The notes under the pieces were generated by a model. It saw only the letters and a program-made list of their open reading frames with translations, had not been told where the DNA came from and ran no database searches. DNA of 64,000 nt from Candidatus Zixiibacteriota bacterium (GTDB taxonomy: Bacteria; Zixibacteria; MSB-5A5; GN15; FEB-12). The DNA lies in assembly GCA_020351995.1 (NCBI GenBank), contig CP070674.1:1477307-1541306 (forward strand), written 5' to 3'. A program made the position numbers and the translations under genes. Positions 8,838 through 17,508 of the stretch are shown here, in pieces; positions within the stretch are counted from its first letter, which is position 1; every line of letters starts with the position of its first letter.

Positions 8838-9479
8838 ATGTTCAGACAAATTATAAGTCTGGTCACGCTGGCAGCTTTTCTTTTCAACTCCGTGGTCATA
8901 TCGGGATGCACCAGGATCGTCAAGATACCTGCCGGCACAATAAACCAGGAGCAACCGGGAAAGATCACCCGGCTGAAATTTCTCGACGGCGGCAACCTCG
9001 TTTGGAACACCGACGGAGCCAGGTATCACTATCGGGAAAAGCTGTTCGACGGAGTAACCAGCGATGGTGAGCCGCACCAGGTACGGCTGGTCTCGGTCGA
9101 TACGGTTTACGTCACAGTGAAGAATGACACCGTCGAACACGCGACAGACCCCGAAGCCTTTCATGAAAAGGAAGTTAAAAGATGGCGCAATACCATCAAG
9201 GGCAGGATTCACGGCTTTACAAACGAGGAGGGCAAGGTTACATTTTATAAGAGCACGGGGTGGATAGACACGACCGGCCAATTCATTGTCGGCGGCATCA
9301 CCGAATCCGGCGATACCCTTCAGACACCTCTCAGCGAGATCGACACCCTTGAAGTCAAACGGTCCGCCCCTGATAAGACATTTTTAGCGGTTCTCGGACT
9401 CGGTGCCCTCGCTTTCCTGATTACCGCGATTATCGCTGGCGCAACGATGACCGGCTTTGGCTCGGGCACCAGTTATTAG
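8838..9479 (+). CDS. Lipoprotein array member 4 (two-module form)
   Basis: Fourth paralogue, 213 residues. I chose the ATG at 8838, with GGAGG at 8826-8830, because the signal peptide (MFRQIISLVTLAAFLFNSV) and lipobox ISGC begin there. The frame stays open further upstream, but those residues do not look like a leader. It has two modules (ITRLKFLDGGNLVWNTDGAR, then VRLVSVDTVYVTV; IKGRIHGFT, then GWIDTTGQFIVGGI, then LSEIDTLEVKRS) and a C-terminal hydrophobic segment (FLAVLGLGALAFLITAII). It aligns along its whole length with members 3 and 5. Confidence 0.75.
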   Translation: MFRQIISLVTLAAFLFNSVVISGCTRIVKIPAGTINQEQPGKITRLKFLDGGNLVWNTDGARYHYREKLFDGVTSDGEPHQVRLVSVDTVYVTVKNDTVEHATDPEAFHEKEVKRWRNTIKGRIHGFTNEEGKVTFYKSTGWIDTTGQFIVGGITESGDTLQTPLSEIDTLEVKRSAPDKTFLAVLGLGALAFLITAIIAGATMTGFGSGTSY

Positions 9480-9537
9480 TCGTCTCAGAGTCTTGGTCGG
9501 TAATGGAAACAACGGGAAAATAAGGGAGAGCAATAAA

Positions 9538-10167
9538 ATGAAAACATTAACGGTGAAACAAACAGGGGTGGTTATTACCATTCTTGTAGCCGTCAGCCTT
9601 TCCGGCTGCACCAAGACGGCCCTGATGCCGGGCAGCGAAATCAGGATCGCACCCCCTGCGGTTGTCACCACCGTCAAACTCGACAGCGGCGAACAAATCA
9701 CCTTCGATCAGGCCGGTGGCCGGTTTCATCAGGCTGCGGCGGCCATTCAGGGCAAGTCAACCGACGGTACCCGACAGACTGTGCGCATCAGCGACATTGA
9801 TTCGGTGTATTTCACCGTTGCCACCGATTCATCCACGCATTGTCAGTCGGCGAATGACTTTAAGGAGCAACAGAAACGCGCCAATAGAGACACCGTCAAG
9901 GGCCGCATTAAAGCCGCCTCAACATCGGACACCTACATCGAGTTCGACGGGAGCTATGGCCGGATTGACACGCTCAATTACGCCCTCGTCGGTAATGCAA
10001 AATCAGGCGAACCGGTCCAACTTCCCCTTAAGTCCGTAACGAGCGTAAAAGTCAGGCGGATAGATGGTCTCAAAACCGGTTTACTGCTGGGCGGGATCGC
10101 GGTCCTCATCTACTCCATCGCCACTTTCGAGATGGATCTCTGGGAGGAAGACGAACAGATCTTCTAA
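9538..10167 (+). CDS. Lipoprotein array member 5 (two-module form)
   Basis: Fifth paralogue, 209 residues. The ATG at 9538 lies behind AAGGGAGAG and opens a leader ending in LSGC. Two modules are clear: VTTVKLDSGEQITFDQAGGR with ISDIDSVYFTV, and VKGRIKAAS with YGRIDTLNYALVG and LKSVTSVKVRR. A hydrophobic segment (LLLGGIAVLIYSIATF) is followed by an acidic tail, DLWEEDEQIF. It is the most diverged leader of the set. The array ends here, facing a convergent hydrolase lipoprotein gene 33 bp away, with no clear terminator between them. Confidence 0.75.
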   Translation: MKTLTVKQTGVVITILVAVSLSGCTKTALMPGSEIRIAPPAVVTTVKLDSGEQITFDQAGGRFHQAAAAIQGKSTDGTRQTVRISDIDSVYFTVATDSSTHCQSANDFKEQQKRANRDTVKGRIKAASTSDTYIEFDGSYGRIDTLNYALVGNAKSGEPVQLPLKSVTSVKVRRIDGLKTGLLLGGIAVLIYSIATFEMDLWEEDEQIF

Positions 10168-10200
10168 CCTCGCACGGGGCTGTATTGTGACTGAGAAGCG

Positions 10201-11085
10201 CTACGATGGCTCCGGCGGCCAGAATTCGTGCAGTACCCTGCGAAGCCTGACGTTGAATTCTTCCGGTGCTTCGAGTTGAACGAAATGGCCTATACCCTCG
10301 ATAATGTCCACCTCGAACGACTCCGCCACCCGTTGATTACCCTCGACATCAGTCGGCCACATATCGGCGTTAATGGCTCGAACGGGCTTGCGCATATCGG
10401 ACATCGCTCCACTGAAATCGTAGGCTGCGAACCCTTCGAAACAGGCCAGACCAATAGTGGAATCGGCCTGGCTCATATCTTCCACTACCTGCTCCACCAA
10501 CAGCGTATCGGCATCGGGTCCGAACATACCCCGAACAAAACCCCTTGTCGTTCCAACAAAATCCTGACGAAAAGGAGCTATAAAGGCATCCGACTCCTCG
10601 GTCCTCCCTGCCCGGGACAAATCCTGGTAGGTATCAGCGCCTACGGTCGCGATTACCTTTTGAGGCAAACGCCGGGAAGCCTCAATACACACCGCTCCCC
10701 CCATCGAGTGTCCTACCAGAATCACTTCTTTAAGGCCGAGACTGTTTACTACCGCAGCCACATCATCGCCGAAACGGCCCATGGTCCATTCTTCGCGATC
10801 CGCCCCCGAATTGCCATGCCCGGCAAGATCAATCGTCACCACCTGGTACTCGTCCTTGAAAGCCTCGACTTGCCTTACCCAGTAACTTCCGTCGCAACTC
10901 CATCCGTGGACAAAAACGACCGCCCGGTCATTCTCACCGTATGATTTGTAATGAATCATCACGCCGTCGGCCGAGGCTACCGAGTCGACGACAACCTGAG
11001 GTATCTCGGTCTTATCGGCCTGCTTCTGGCAAGCCCCAAGAATCAGTAATAATGAAAGCAGCAGAATTGCGGCTGACCTTATCAT
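10201..11085 (-). CDS. Alpha/beta-hydrolase lipoprotein
   Basis: Predicted lipid-anchored hydrolase of 294 residues. The leader ends in the lipobox LGAC (Cys near 19). The alpha/beta-hydrolase core shows the oxyanion strand VVFVHGWSCDG, the nucleophile elbow VGHSMGG (Ser) and the catalytic His in IEGIGHFVQLEAP, all in the usual order. The acid residue is probably Asp in the INADMWPT region. Substrates of this family are esters, amides or epoxides and cannot be told apart here. AGGAGG precedes the ATG. The protein should face the periplasm or sit in the envelope. Confidence 0.85.
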   Translation of the reverse strand: MIRSAAILLLSLLLILGACQKQADKTEIPQVVVDSVASADGVMIHYKSYGENDRAVVFVHGWSCDGSYWVRQVEAFKDEYQVVTIDLAGHGNSGADREEWTMGRFGDDVAAVVNSLGLKEVILVGHSMGGAVCIEASRRLPQKVIATVGADTYQDLSRAGRTEESDAFIAPFRQDFVGTTRGFVRGMFGPDADTLLVEQVVEDMSQADSTIGLACFEGFAAYDFSGAMSDMRKPVRAINADMWPTDVEGNQRVAESFEVDIIEGIGHFVQLEAPEEFNVRLRRVLHEFWPPEPS

Positions 11086-11228
11086 ATCGAATTCCTCCTA
11101 ATCTCAGTAAGTGTGTCAATGTAGCTGTTGGTGAACCATTAGATTAGCTTGACTCTCGTCTGTACCCCCTCGCAAAGCCTCGGGGTTTAAGACCCAGTAA
11201 CTCGCTTCACTCGAACTGGCTCTAGAAG

Positions 11229-11313
11229 CGGAGGAGGTAGGATTCGAACCCACGGTACCATACGGTACAACGGTTTTCAAGACCGCCGCTTTCGACCACT
11301 CAGCCACTCCTCC
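11229..11313 (-). tRNA. tRNA-Ser (anticodon TGA)
   Basis: Read on the minus strand, a 7-bp acceptor stem (GGAGGAG with CTCCTCC) encloses a D-arm (GCTGAGTGGTC), an anticodon loop CTTGAAA with anticodon TGA, a long class II variable arm (GTACCGTATGGTAC) and a T-arm with TTCGAAT. The discriminator base is G, as expected for serine. CCA is not encoded and would be added after transcription. The gene stands alone in a 377-bp gap between two lipoprotein genes. Confidence 0.95.
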
Positions 11314-11409
11314 GATTGGTCTGTCGAACACAATAAGAACGCCATCAACGCCCCTGTCAAGATATTATCGGACAGCCAACGGTGTGATAAAACAACATCC
11401 GCATTAATG

Positions 11410-11435
11410 AAAAAAGGAAGACCGTCAGGCCTTCC
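11410..11435 (-). terminator. Intrinsic terminator after the 11463-12395 lipoprotein gene
   Basis: On the minus strand GGAAGGCC, loop TGAC, then GGTCTTCC forms an 8-bp stem with one G-T pair, followed by TTTTTT. It lies just past the stop codon at 11463. Confidence 0.8.
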
Positions 11436-11462
11436 CTTAAAAATCGAAAAATACCACGAGCC

Positions 11463-12395
11463 TCAGCGCTCTCTAATCCTGGCGAACAACTCGGCGTACG
11501 GACGGGTGGGCCCGGCCACAACATCGCACGTATCCGTGAAAGTCCAGCGCGTGGTAGAGTTCTCGGCCACCACCTTGATACTGTCGCCAAAGAAAGTCTG
11601 GTCGAATGTCCAGGTGTCAGTGAAAGTAAAAGCCGTGTCGCCGGTACACTCGATGGTTATCGTGGCCACGTGCACCAGATTACCTGATTCGGGGCACGCC
11701 CCTTCTTCCGAAGCGGCGATATTCAAGGCTATGTCGTCTGCGGTGGCCGAAGCCTCCAGATCCACGCTGCACTGCCCTCCCTCACCAGTCAGCATCAATG
11801 CGAACGTCCGCGTTCCATCGAGGACAACATCGCCGTGATTGGCAATCTCGCCCGCTGCGCCGGCGACGGTGACAGCCTGTGTGGCCATGGCGTTGCCCTG
11901 ACCGGTCATCGTTGTAACGAGGAGAGTGACACCGTTGACAACGGCAGTGAGCGCGCTCGAATCGGGCCATTGCACCGGGTCGCCAGTGTGCTGAAACTGA
12001 ATCGAATCATAAAGTCTCAGGGTCGTAACCTCCTGCACGACATCCCCAACCCAAGTGGTGTCATCGTGCCTGAAATACAGATACCAGTATTCGCTGTCCT
12101 CGTGATAGGTAACCCAGACCGTATCGGCCAGCAATTTGGCCGTAAAGGCACTCGAACCACTCGGTTGAGCGGCTTCCCCGAAAACACTGTCAATGAAGAA
12201 CTCCATCCACGTGAACATCTCATCGGAGAAATCTTCCGCGCCGAAAAGCGCTTCCTGGGCAAGTACAAACTCCGGATCCTCGGTGCTTCCTGTCAGCAGT
12301 TCATTCGGTTCGGTCGGACCGTCATCGTCGCTGCAGCCGATTACAAGGGCCAAAACCACCCCCAGCGACAACAGCAGGATTAAGATCTTCTTCAT
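11463..12395 (-). CDS. Secreted lipoprotein, hypothetical
   Basis: Predicted lipoprotein of 310 residues. The leader MKKILILLLSLGVVLALVIGC ends in a lipobox Cys at 21, followed by an acidic, Pro/Gly-rich linker (SDDDGPTEPNE) of the type seen on surface lipoproteins. The rest is beta-rich with many Thr and Asp residues (VWVTYHEDSEYWYLYFRHDD; VATITIECTGDTAFTFTDTW), suggesting a beta-sandwich or barrel-like domain. I recognise no catalytic motif. GGAGGG supports the ATG. A good terminator follows at 11410-11435, so it is probably a single-gene unit. Confidence 0.75.
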   Translation of the reverse strand: MKKILILLLSLGVVLALVIGCSDDDGPTEPNELLTGSTEDPEFVLAQEALFGAEDFSDEMFTWMEFFIDSVFGEAAQPSGSSAFTAKLLADTVWVTYHEDSEYWYLYFRHDDTTWVGDVVQEVTTLRLYDSIQFQHTGDPVQWPDSSALTAVVNGVTLLVTTMTGQGNAMATQAVTVAGAAGEIANHGDVVLDGTRTFALMLTGEGGQCSVDLEASATADDIALNIAASEEGACPESGNLVHVATITIECTGDTAFTFTDTWTFDQTFFGDSIKVVAENSTTRWTFTDTCDVVAGPTRPYAELFARIRER

Positions 12396-12515
12396 CGCAA
12401 ACCCTCCATTTTGGAATTATCAGTCGTTGTCCATACGGTATAGAATCGGCCGTACCGATGGCAACTTTTAACTTTTATCGAGTTGCGATTGATAATGTTG
12501 AGATAATGCGCAGCG

Positions 12516-13724
12516 CTACTTACGCCACGCCTGGGGTCCGCCGTAAAGGCCTATATGAGAGACGGTTCCGTTGAGGTTGTAAATCGTGGAGTCGCCGCCG
12601 TTAACGGCCGGTGAGCCCCCGGCAACATGGAAATCAGCCTCACCCAGAAACAGAGGATCTTCGCTGAGATTTCCGTTTAGCCCGGTGTTATCCCAGATAT
12701 CCCCATAGTTGCCTTCAACGTTATCCCAAACGATATTGTGCGCGAATTCCCACTTGGCCCAGTCACCGTAATTCTGAACACCCACACATGGGCAGACCCA
12801 TTCCTCGCGCCAGCCGTTGCCCGTCACGATATTGTTGACGATTCTTCCCCTGCTCTCGGTTGACCACGGCGTTATTCCACAGTTGCCGTTGTCATGCACC
12901 ACGTTGTTGGTGATATCCATGTAGGATTTTCCGGTCGCAATTATCCCCCAGCCAAGATTGTCATGAACGAGATTGTTGCGCGCGATGACCCATGATGACC
13001 CAAAAGCCCCGATACCCTTCCAGTACCCGGTTATCTCGTTGCGGTAGGCAACACAGGTAGCGTCCCACGTTACACCGATGCCGGCTCCGCGACCGTTCTT
13101 GATTACACAGTCAGTGACAGTCGCAACGGCTCCCCGGTAAAGTGCAACTCCATCCCAGCTATTATCGACAATGGTGGTGTTGTTTATTGTCACCTCGGCT
13201 CCTTCCCTGCCGATAACGCCCGCGATACCGATTACCAGAGTATCGATACGGTGATCGTTGTCCGTTATCAGGCAGTCATACACGCTGACCCTGGAGTTTC
13301 TGGCCACAACCGCTGCATCGGTAGCCATGCCATCCGGATCGCGTTTACCCCCGGTCACTGTCAGGTTCTTGAGCATCGAGCCACGCGAATTCTCGAAATA
13401 GATTCCATATCCGGCGTTGGTCACCAGCCGGCTCTCCTCGCGTGATTTACCGACTATCACAAGAGCTTTGTCTTTGATGATGAAGCCGCGAGTCGCCGGA
13501 ATTTCGGTCTGATGGATCTCGCAGTTTCCGCACAGCGGGTCAGTGAATTGCGTTGGCCGGGCTTCAAATGTCTTAGCCGCCAGGATGATAGTATCGCCGT
13601 CGGAGGCGAAGTCGATTACGGATTGTAAGTCGGAGCCCCTCTCAACAGTTAGCGTCACGGCCGGTAGCCTGATTCCGATCAAGCTCAGCGTCAGAGCCGC
13701 GATAATAGCCACCCTTCTGTTCAT
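12516..13724 (-). CDS. Secreted right-handed parallel beta-helix protein
   Basis: Predicted exported protein of 402 residues. The signal peptide (IIAALTLSLIGIRLPAVTL) is followed by a typical opening strand of beta-helix proteins (DLQSVIDFASDGDTIILAAKTF). About ten coils then repeat an Asn-rich rung pattern (ITNNVVHDNGNCGI, RIVNNIVTGNGW, IARNNLVHDNLGWGI), as in NosD/PbH1 and pectate-lyase-like proteins. The end resembles the family's final rung (VNGGDSTIYN, then HIGLYGGPQAW). It may bind or act on polysaccharide, but catalytic residues cannot be assigned. No clear Shine-Dalgarno precedes the ATG. Confidence 0.8.
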   Translation of the reverse strand: MNRRVAIIAALTLSLIGIRLPAVTLTVERGSDLQSVIDFASDGDTIILAAKTFEARPTQFTDPLCGNCEIHQTEIPATRGFIIKDKALVIVGKSREESRLVTNAGYGIYFENSRGSMLKNLTVTGGKRDPDGMATDAAVVARNSRVSVYDCLITDNDHRIDTLVIGIAGVIGREGAEVTINNTTIVDNSWDGVALYRGAVATVTDCVIKNGRGAGIGVTWDATCVAYRNEITGYWKGIGAFGSSWVIARNNLVHDNLGWGIIATGKSYMDITNNVVHDNGNCGITPWSTESRGRIVNNIVTGNGWREEWVCPCVGVQNYGDWAKWEFAHNIVWDNVEGNYGDIWDNTGLNGNLSEDPLFLGEADFHVAGGSPAVNGGDSTIYNLNGTVSHIGLYGGPQAWRK

Positions 13725-13789
13725 GCCGCAATAAAGCAGCTCTGTTTTCCTGTGCGCAATTTAAAAGTCCCTGAACCTCGTAGGGCAGC

Positions 13790-14130
13790 CTCGTAGGTCG
13801 AAACCCCTGCCCGTAAGGGTCTCCGCAGCGCGGGGAGGTTTCGACATCATAACTCGACGCCATTAGCGGCGAGTCATCCCCGCCTTCGCGGGAATGACTC
13901 AAAAAGGGAATGACTGGAAAAATGACGAAACGAAGCCAAATTGATGTAAATGTATGGGGATTGCCGCGCTTCGCACGCAATGACTCAACGTTTTGGGCGT
14001 TGAGATTCCTCCCCCTGATAAGGGGGATTGAGGGGGTTTGGACCGGATTCCCGCGTACGCGGGAATGACTGAGAAGGGCGGGGATGACGGAAAGAAACTG
14101 TTGTGACTTAAAAAATGACGAAACGAACCC
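13790..14130. repeat. Cluster of short palindromic and dispersed repeats
   Basis: The 589-bp gap 13725-14313 holds no gene but several repeat-like units. There are two inverted-repeat units of the REP kind, built on GCGGGAATGACT (near 13866-13901 and 14046-14085). A block AATGACGAAACGAA occurs twice in the same orientation (about 13920 and 14114). There is also a CCCCCT...AGGGGG hairpin near 14010-14035. These look like non-coding mobile or recombinogenic repeats. Confidence 0.6.
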
Positions 14131-14313
14131 AAGCCCCGCAAAGCCAATGACAAACAGAAACATGCACCAAACAAACAATAATGGGAACTTACCGGACACG
14201 GTCGGCATTTTTTTGTTTGACGGCCCGCACCCGGCATGGGAATATTGAAAACGTGAAACTTGTCGGGGAGCTCTTCAATAGCAAGATCGGAATTGAACAG
14301 GTGAGGTGATCCT

Positions 14314-15078
14314 ATGTCCATATTCACGATGGGGATTTTAGCCAGCACCCTGGCTGGCTTGGCCAGCGGCGTCGGTGCCCTGCCCGCCCTAATTTTCAAA
14401 AAAGTACCCGATAAGGTTCTAAACACCATGTTGGGCGGGGCCGCCGGGGTCATGCTTGCGGCGACATCATTTTCACTCATAGTCCCCGGAATCCACCACG
14501 GCGACCGGCTCTGGCCCGGATACGGTGCCTATATAGTCGTTGTCGGGATGCTCTTCGGGGCGGTAGTGCTCGACCGGGTGGACAAGTGGCTGCCTCACGA
14601 ACACTTTTTTATCGGACGCGAAGGACCCGACACTAAGCTCAAGAAGATCTGGCTGTTTATTATCGCCATTACCATTCACAATTTTCCGGAAGGTCTTGCT
14701 GTTGGCGTCGGATTCGGCGGAGGTGACGTTGGCGCGGGCACAAGCCTGGCTATAGGTATCGGGCTTCAGAACCTTCCCGAGGGCCTGGCGGTGGCCCTGC
14801 CCCTGCTGGGGCTTGGCTACAAACGATGGACGGTCGTGGGAATAGCTACCCTGACCGGGCTGGTCGAGCCTGTCGGTGGACTGCTTGGGGTCGGCGCGGT
14901 GACTATCTTCGATCCGGTTCTCCCGTTCGGGTTGGCTTTTGCTGCCGGAGCCATGCTCTTTGTAATCAGTGATGAAATCATTCCCGAAACTCACTCGAAA
15001 GGCAAGTCACGACTGGCTACTTTCGGAGTGATGATCGGATTCGTTATTATGATGGCCATGGATAATATCCTTGGCTGA
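14314..15078 (+). CDS. ZIP-family metal transporter
   Basis: Integral membrane protein of 254 residues, the usual size for bacterial ZIP transporters (ZupT/GufA-like). It moves divalent metals, often Zn2+ or Fe2+, across the inner membrane. The metal-site motifs are clear: HNFPEGLAVGVGF at about residues 122-134 in one helix and QNLPEGLAVALP at about 151-162 in the next. Around eight hydrophobic segments can be followed. A loop with charged residues (DKWLPHEHFFIG) lies between the early helices. GAGGTGATC precedes the ATG. The next gene starts 22 bp downstream, so the two are probably co-transcribed. Confidence 0.9.
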   Translation: MSIFTMGILASTLAGLASGVGALPALIFKKVPDKVLNTMLGGAAGVMLAATSFSLIVPGIHHGDRLWPGYGAYIVVVGMLFGAVVLDRVDKWLPHEHFFIGREGPDTKLKKIWLFIIAITIHNFPEGLAVGVGFGGGDVGAGTSLAIGIGLQNLPEGLAVALPLLGLGYKRWTVVGIATLTGLVEPVGGLLGVGAVTIFDPVLPFGLAFAAGAMLFVISDEIIPETHSKGKSRLATFGVMIGFVIMMAMDNILG

Positions 15079-15099
15079 TATCGTTCGGGGAGGGACGCA

Positions 15100-16215
15100 G
15101 TGTGTCAATTATCTCGTTCGGGGGCTATTCTATTATCGCGCCAGGCGCTTCGGCCTGATGGAAACTGCCCATGGGTCAGACAAACTGTTGAGGCTGTCCG
15201 GTGGCTTGGGTCACAAAATATGGCCCTTAATACGTCGGTGGGCATACAGACCTGGGAGTTAATAACCTGCCTCGGCGCTGTCAATCAACTCGAACTCAAT
15301 ATCTTCCTACCCTGTACGCATAATGACGACGTTGAAGCGCTGTCGAGCCACGTCCGCGATCGATTCAGGCTCGATGAACATCAAGTTACTTTCATTCCGG
15401 TCTTCCCTACCGATGAAAGTCGGGAATTCAACCGGGACCGGGAAGTCGTAACACGAGCGCATTCGATTTTACCCGTGAGCATCCGGCCCGGCGGGTATAT
15501 GGAAGGCCTGATCGAGCAAGCGAAAAGGCAGGGAAAACCGGTTGACCGGAGATTCGAGGTGAAATATCAGCCTCGCCGGCAACCACTGGGGTATCGAATC
15601 GATAGCGAGCACGTCAATCCGGAGGTAGAGAAGCTGAATGACAGTTATCTCATTCACTGGACGCGATCGTCAAACGGCCCCTGGCCCACCGAGTCGTTAT
15701 TCGATTATTACGGAGCCATCATCGATTCGGAAGACTACCCGCGGAGCGCTTTTCATACTCTGTCAAACATACTCGACACCAGGATCATCAAAGGGTCGCC
15801 GAAGAACATACCGGGGAAGGTCGCCGCTGTCTCGTTCTCGAATCGCCCGCCGGCGAAAATGGCGGAGCTTATGTCATGGCGCTCGCGCTACCGGGTCATG
15901 TCGTTCGAACCCTACGGTATCGGCATCGAAAAACGCACGGCGCTCGAAAAAGGTGTTCTGCCAGTGATATACTACGACAGGTCTTCGGGCGACTCGGCGA
16001 AGTGTGTGAACGGCAGTGATCGGTGGCGGACACAGTCGCGCGGTGTCAAATCGGATTGGTCGGTCGAGGATGAATATCGGCTCGCGGGAGACCTGGCTTT
16101 TTCAGACATACCTCGAAACAGTCTGATTGCCATTTGTCACACAGAAGATGAAGCCGAACAGATTACGGCAAAAACCGGAATCAGGACAGTTCCTTTTGTG
16201 GTGAAGGGTGACTAA
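15100..16215 (+). CDS. Hypothetical protein downstream of ZIP transporter
   Basis: Predicted protein of 371 residues that I do not recognise. The GTG at 15100 has GGGGAGGG at a good distance. There is no signal peptide. The sequence is soluble and rich in charged residues. Segments such as LELNIFLPCTHNDD, GKVAAVSFSNRPPAKM, VMSFEPYGIGIEKRTAL, VLPVIYYDRSS and NSLIAICHTEDEA alternate like the strands and helices of a Rossmann-like or nuclease-like alpha/beta fold. It ends 3 bp from the convergent subtilase gene. Its role next to a metal transporter is unknown. Confidence 0.6.
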   Translation: MCQLSRSGAILLSRQALRPDGNCPWVRQTVEAVRWLGSQNMALNTSVGIQTWELITCLGAVNQLELNIFLPCTHNDDVEALSSHVRDRFRLDEHQVTFIPVFPTDESREFNRDREVVTRAHSILPVSIRPGGYMEGLIEQAKRQGKPVDRRFEVKYQPRRQPLGYRIDSEHVNPEVEKLNDSYLIHWTRSSNGPWPTESLFDYYGAIIDSEDYPRSAFHTLSNILDTRIIKGSPKNIPGKVAAVSFSNRPPAKMAELMSWRSRYRVMSFEPYGIGIEKRTALEKGVLPVIYYDRSSGDSAKCVNGSDRWRTQSRGVKSDWSVEDEYRLAGDLAFSDIPRNSLIAICHTEDEAEQITAKTGIRTVPFVVKGD

Positions 16216-16218
16216 GCG

Positions 16219-17508
16219 CTACTTAGTCAGGACCATCTTCTTTGTATCGATAAAGTCACCGGCGTTAAGCCTGTAGAAGTACACTCCCGAAGCCATACCG
16301 CCGGAGCCGATCGATACTCGTACTTCGCCGGGTCCACCCCGTCCGTGGTATTCGCGGACCTTATGACCGAGCATGTTATAGATAGTCAGAGTATAGCTGA
16401 CAGTGGTTTCCAGATCGAAGGACACGGTCGTGCCGCTGTTGAACGGATTGGGGAAATTCTGCCGGAGGACATATTCGCTGGGCAGACTGCCGGCGATGCG
16501 GATAAGCATCGAAGATGTATCGGCCAGGGAGCCATCGCTGGCAATGAAGAGGAACGGATACTCGCCTTCGTCGGCCAGACTCGTGAACCAGACGAAATCG
16601 GCAGTACCATCGTTGTGGTCGGTAAAGCTGGTTCCGGCGGGAAGGGTATCAACCGACAGTTCCGGTATGGTTCCGTTCGGATCGGTCGCGACAACCTGAA
16701 ACTCGATAGTCTCCCCTTTGAGGGCGGTGAGTTCCGGTACGGCTATCACCCGTATGATTGGGGCCGCGGCGCTGTTGTCCAGAACGGTGATAACGACAGT
16801 CTCAGTATCGGCGTTGATGCCGTCCTCGGCGATGAACATCGGCATGAAAGAGCCGGTCTGAGCCGGATCAATAGACCATTCGAAGCCGCCATTGCCGTTG
16901 CTGCTATCGGTGAAGGAGGCGCCGGAAGGCAGGTCTTCGACACGCAGGGTTGGAATTGTGGCGTTGGGATCGATAGCCGATACCTTGAACGACAAATCAC
17001 TCCCGGCCAGAACGGCCATATTTTCGATGGGCGTTATTTCCGGGGCGACATCGACGGCCAGTATCTCGTCATAGGCAGTCCTGGCAGCCGCGACGCTTGC
17101 GTTAAATTCCGACAGATTGCGACCGGCGACAAAGGCGAAGACGACAGTGTCGATCTGGTTTGGGGCCAGTTCGGTGATTTTTGCGGCCATGACCTGGAAC
17201 AAATCTTCCCGGCCCGTTTCGTATTCAACGGGCGAATTGATGCCTTTCGCCAGGCTGTTCATCTTCTCGGCCTCGGTGTAGCCGTCATCATCGAAGCCAT
17301 CGGGAGGATAAACAACAAGGTCGGCACGCTCGGTGTATGCCGTGGTGAAGTCTCCATCGAGCAATACCATGCCGCGGTAGTCGATTGGTGCGTCGACGGG
17401 GTTGTCGGCGATCCATAGTGAGCCGTTGCCGGTGTTGTAACCACCCGCGTTGGAGAAGGCACCACCAACATCCCAGTCGAGGTGCAGCCCCACGTAGAGA
17501 TTGGGCAA
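16219..17508 (-). CDS. C-terminal half of the stop-interrupted subtilase, with secretion tail
   Basis: 429 codons directly continuous, in the same frame, with the subtilase at 17509-19716 and separated from it only by one TAA. It has no signal peptide and no Shine-Dalgarno site before its first possible start (TTG, 17508), so independent translation is unlikely. The first 150 residues continue the protease's ectodomain (LYVGLHLDWDVGGAF). Two Ig/cadherin-like repeats follow (PELTALKGETIEFQVVATDP, SFTDHNDGTADFVW). The end is a Por-secretion type tail: NFPNPFNSGTTVSFDL, YTLTIYNMLGHKV, SGVYFYRL, TKKMVLTK. I infer the two parts were, or still are, one protein of about 1165 residues. Confidence 0.75.
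   Translation of the reverse strand: MPNLYVGLHLDWDVGGAFSNAGGYNTGNGSLWIADNPVDAPIDYRGMVLLDGDFTTAYTERADLVVYPPDGFDDDGYTEAEKMNSLAKGINSPVEYETGREDLFQVMAAKITELAPNQIDTVVFAFVAGRNLSEFNASVAAARTAYDEILAVDVAPEITPIENMAVLAGSDLSFKVSAIDPNATIPTLRVEDLPSGASFTDSSNGNGGFEWSIDPAQTGSFMPMFIAEDGINADTETVVITVLDNSAAAPIIRVIAVPELTALKGETIEFQVVATDPNGTIPELSVDTLPAGTSFTDHNDGTADFVWFTSLADEGEYPFLFIASDGSLADTSSMLIRIAGSLPSEYVLRQNFPNPFNSGTTVSFDLETTVSYTLTIYNMLGHKVREYHGRGGPGEVRVSIGSGGMASGVYFYRLNAGDFIDTKKMVLTK

Noticed and set aside
16345-17418. 357-codon + strand frame opposite the subtilase C-terminal half
   Set aside because: Antisense shadow of a clear secreted-protein coding frame with Ig-like repeats and secretion tail.
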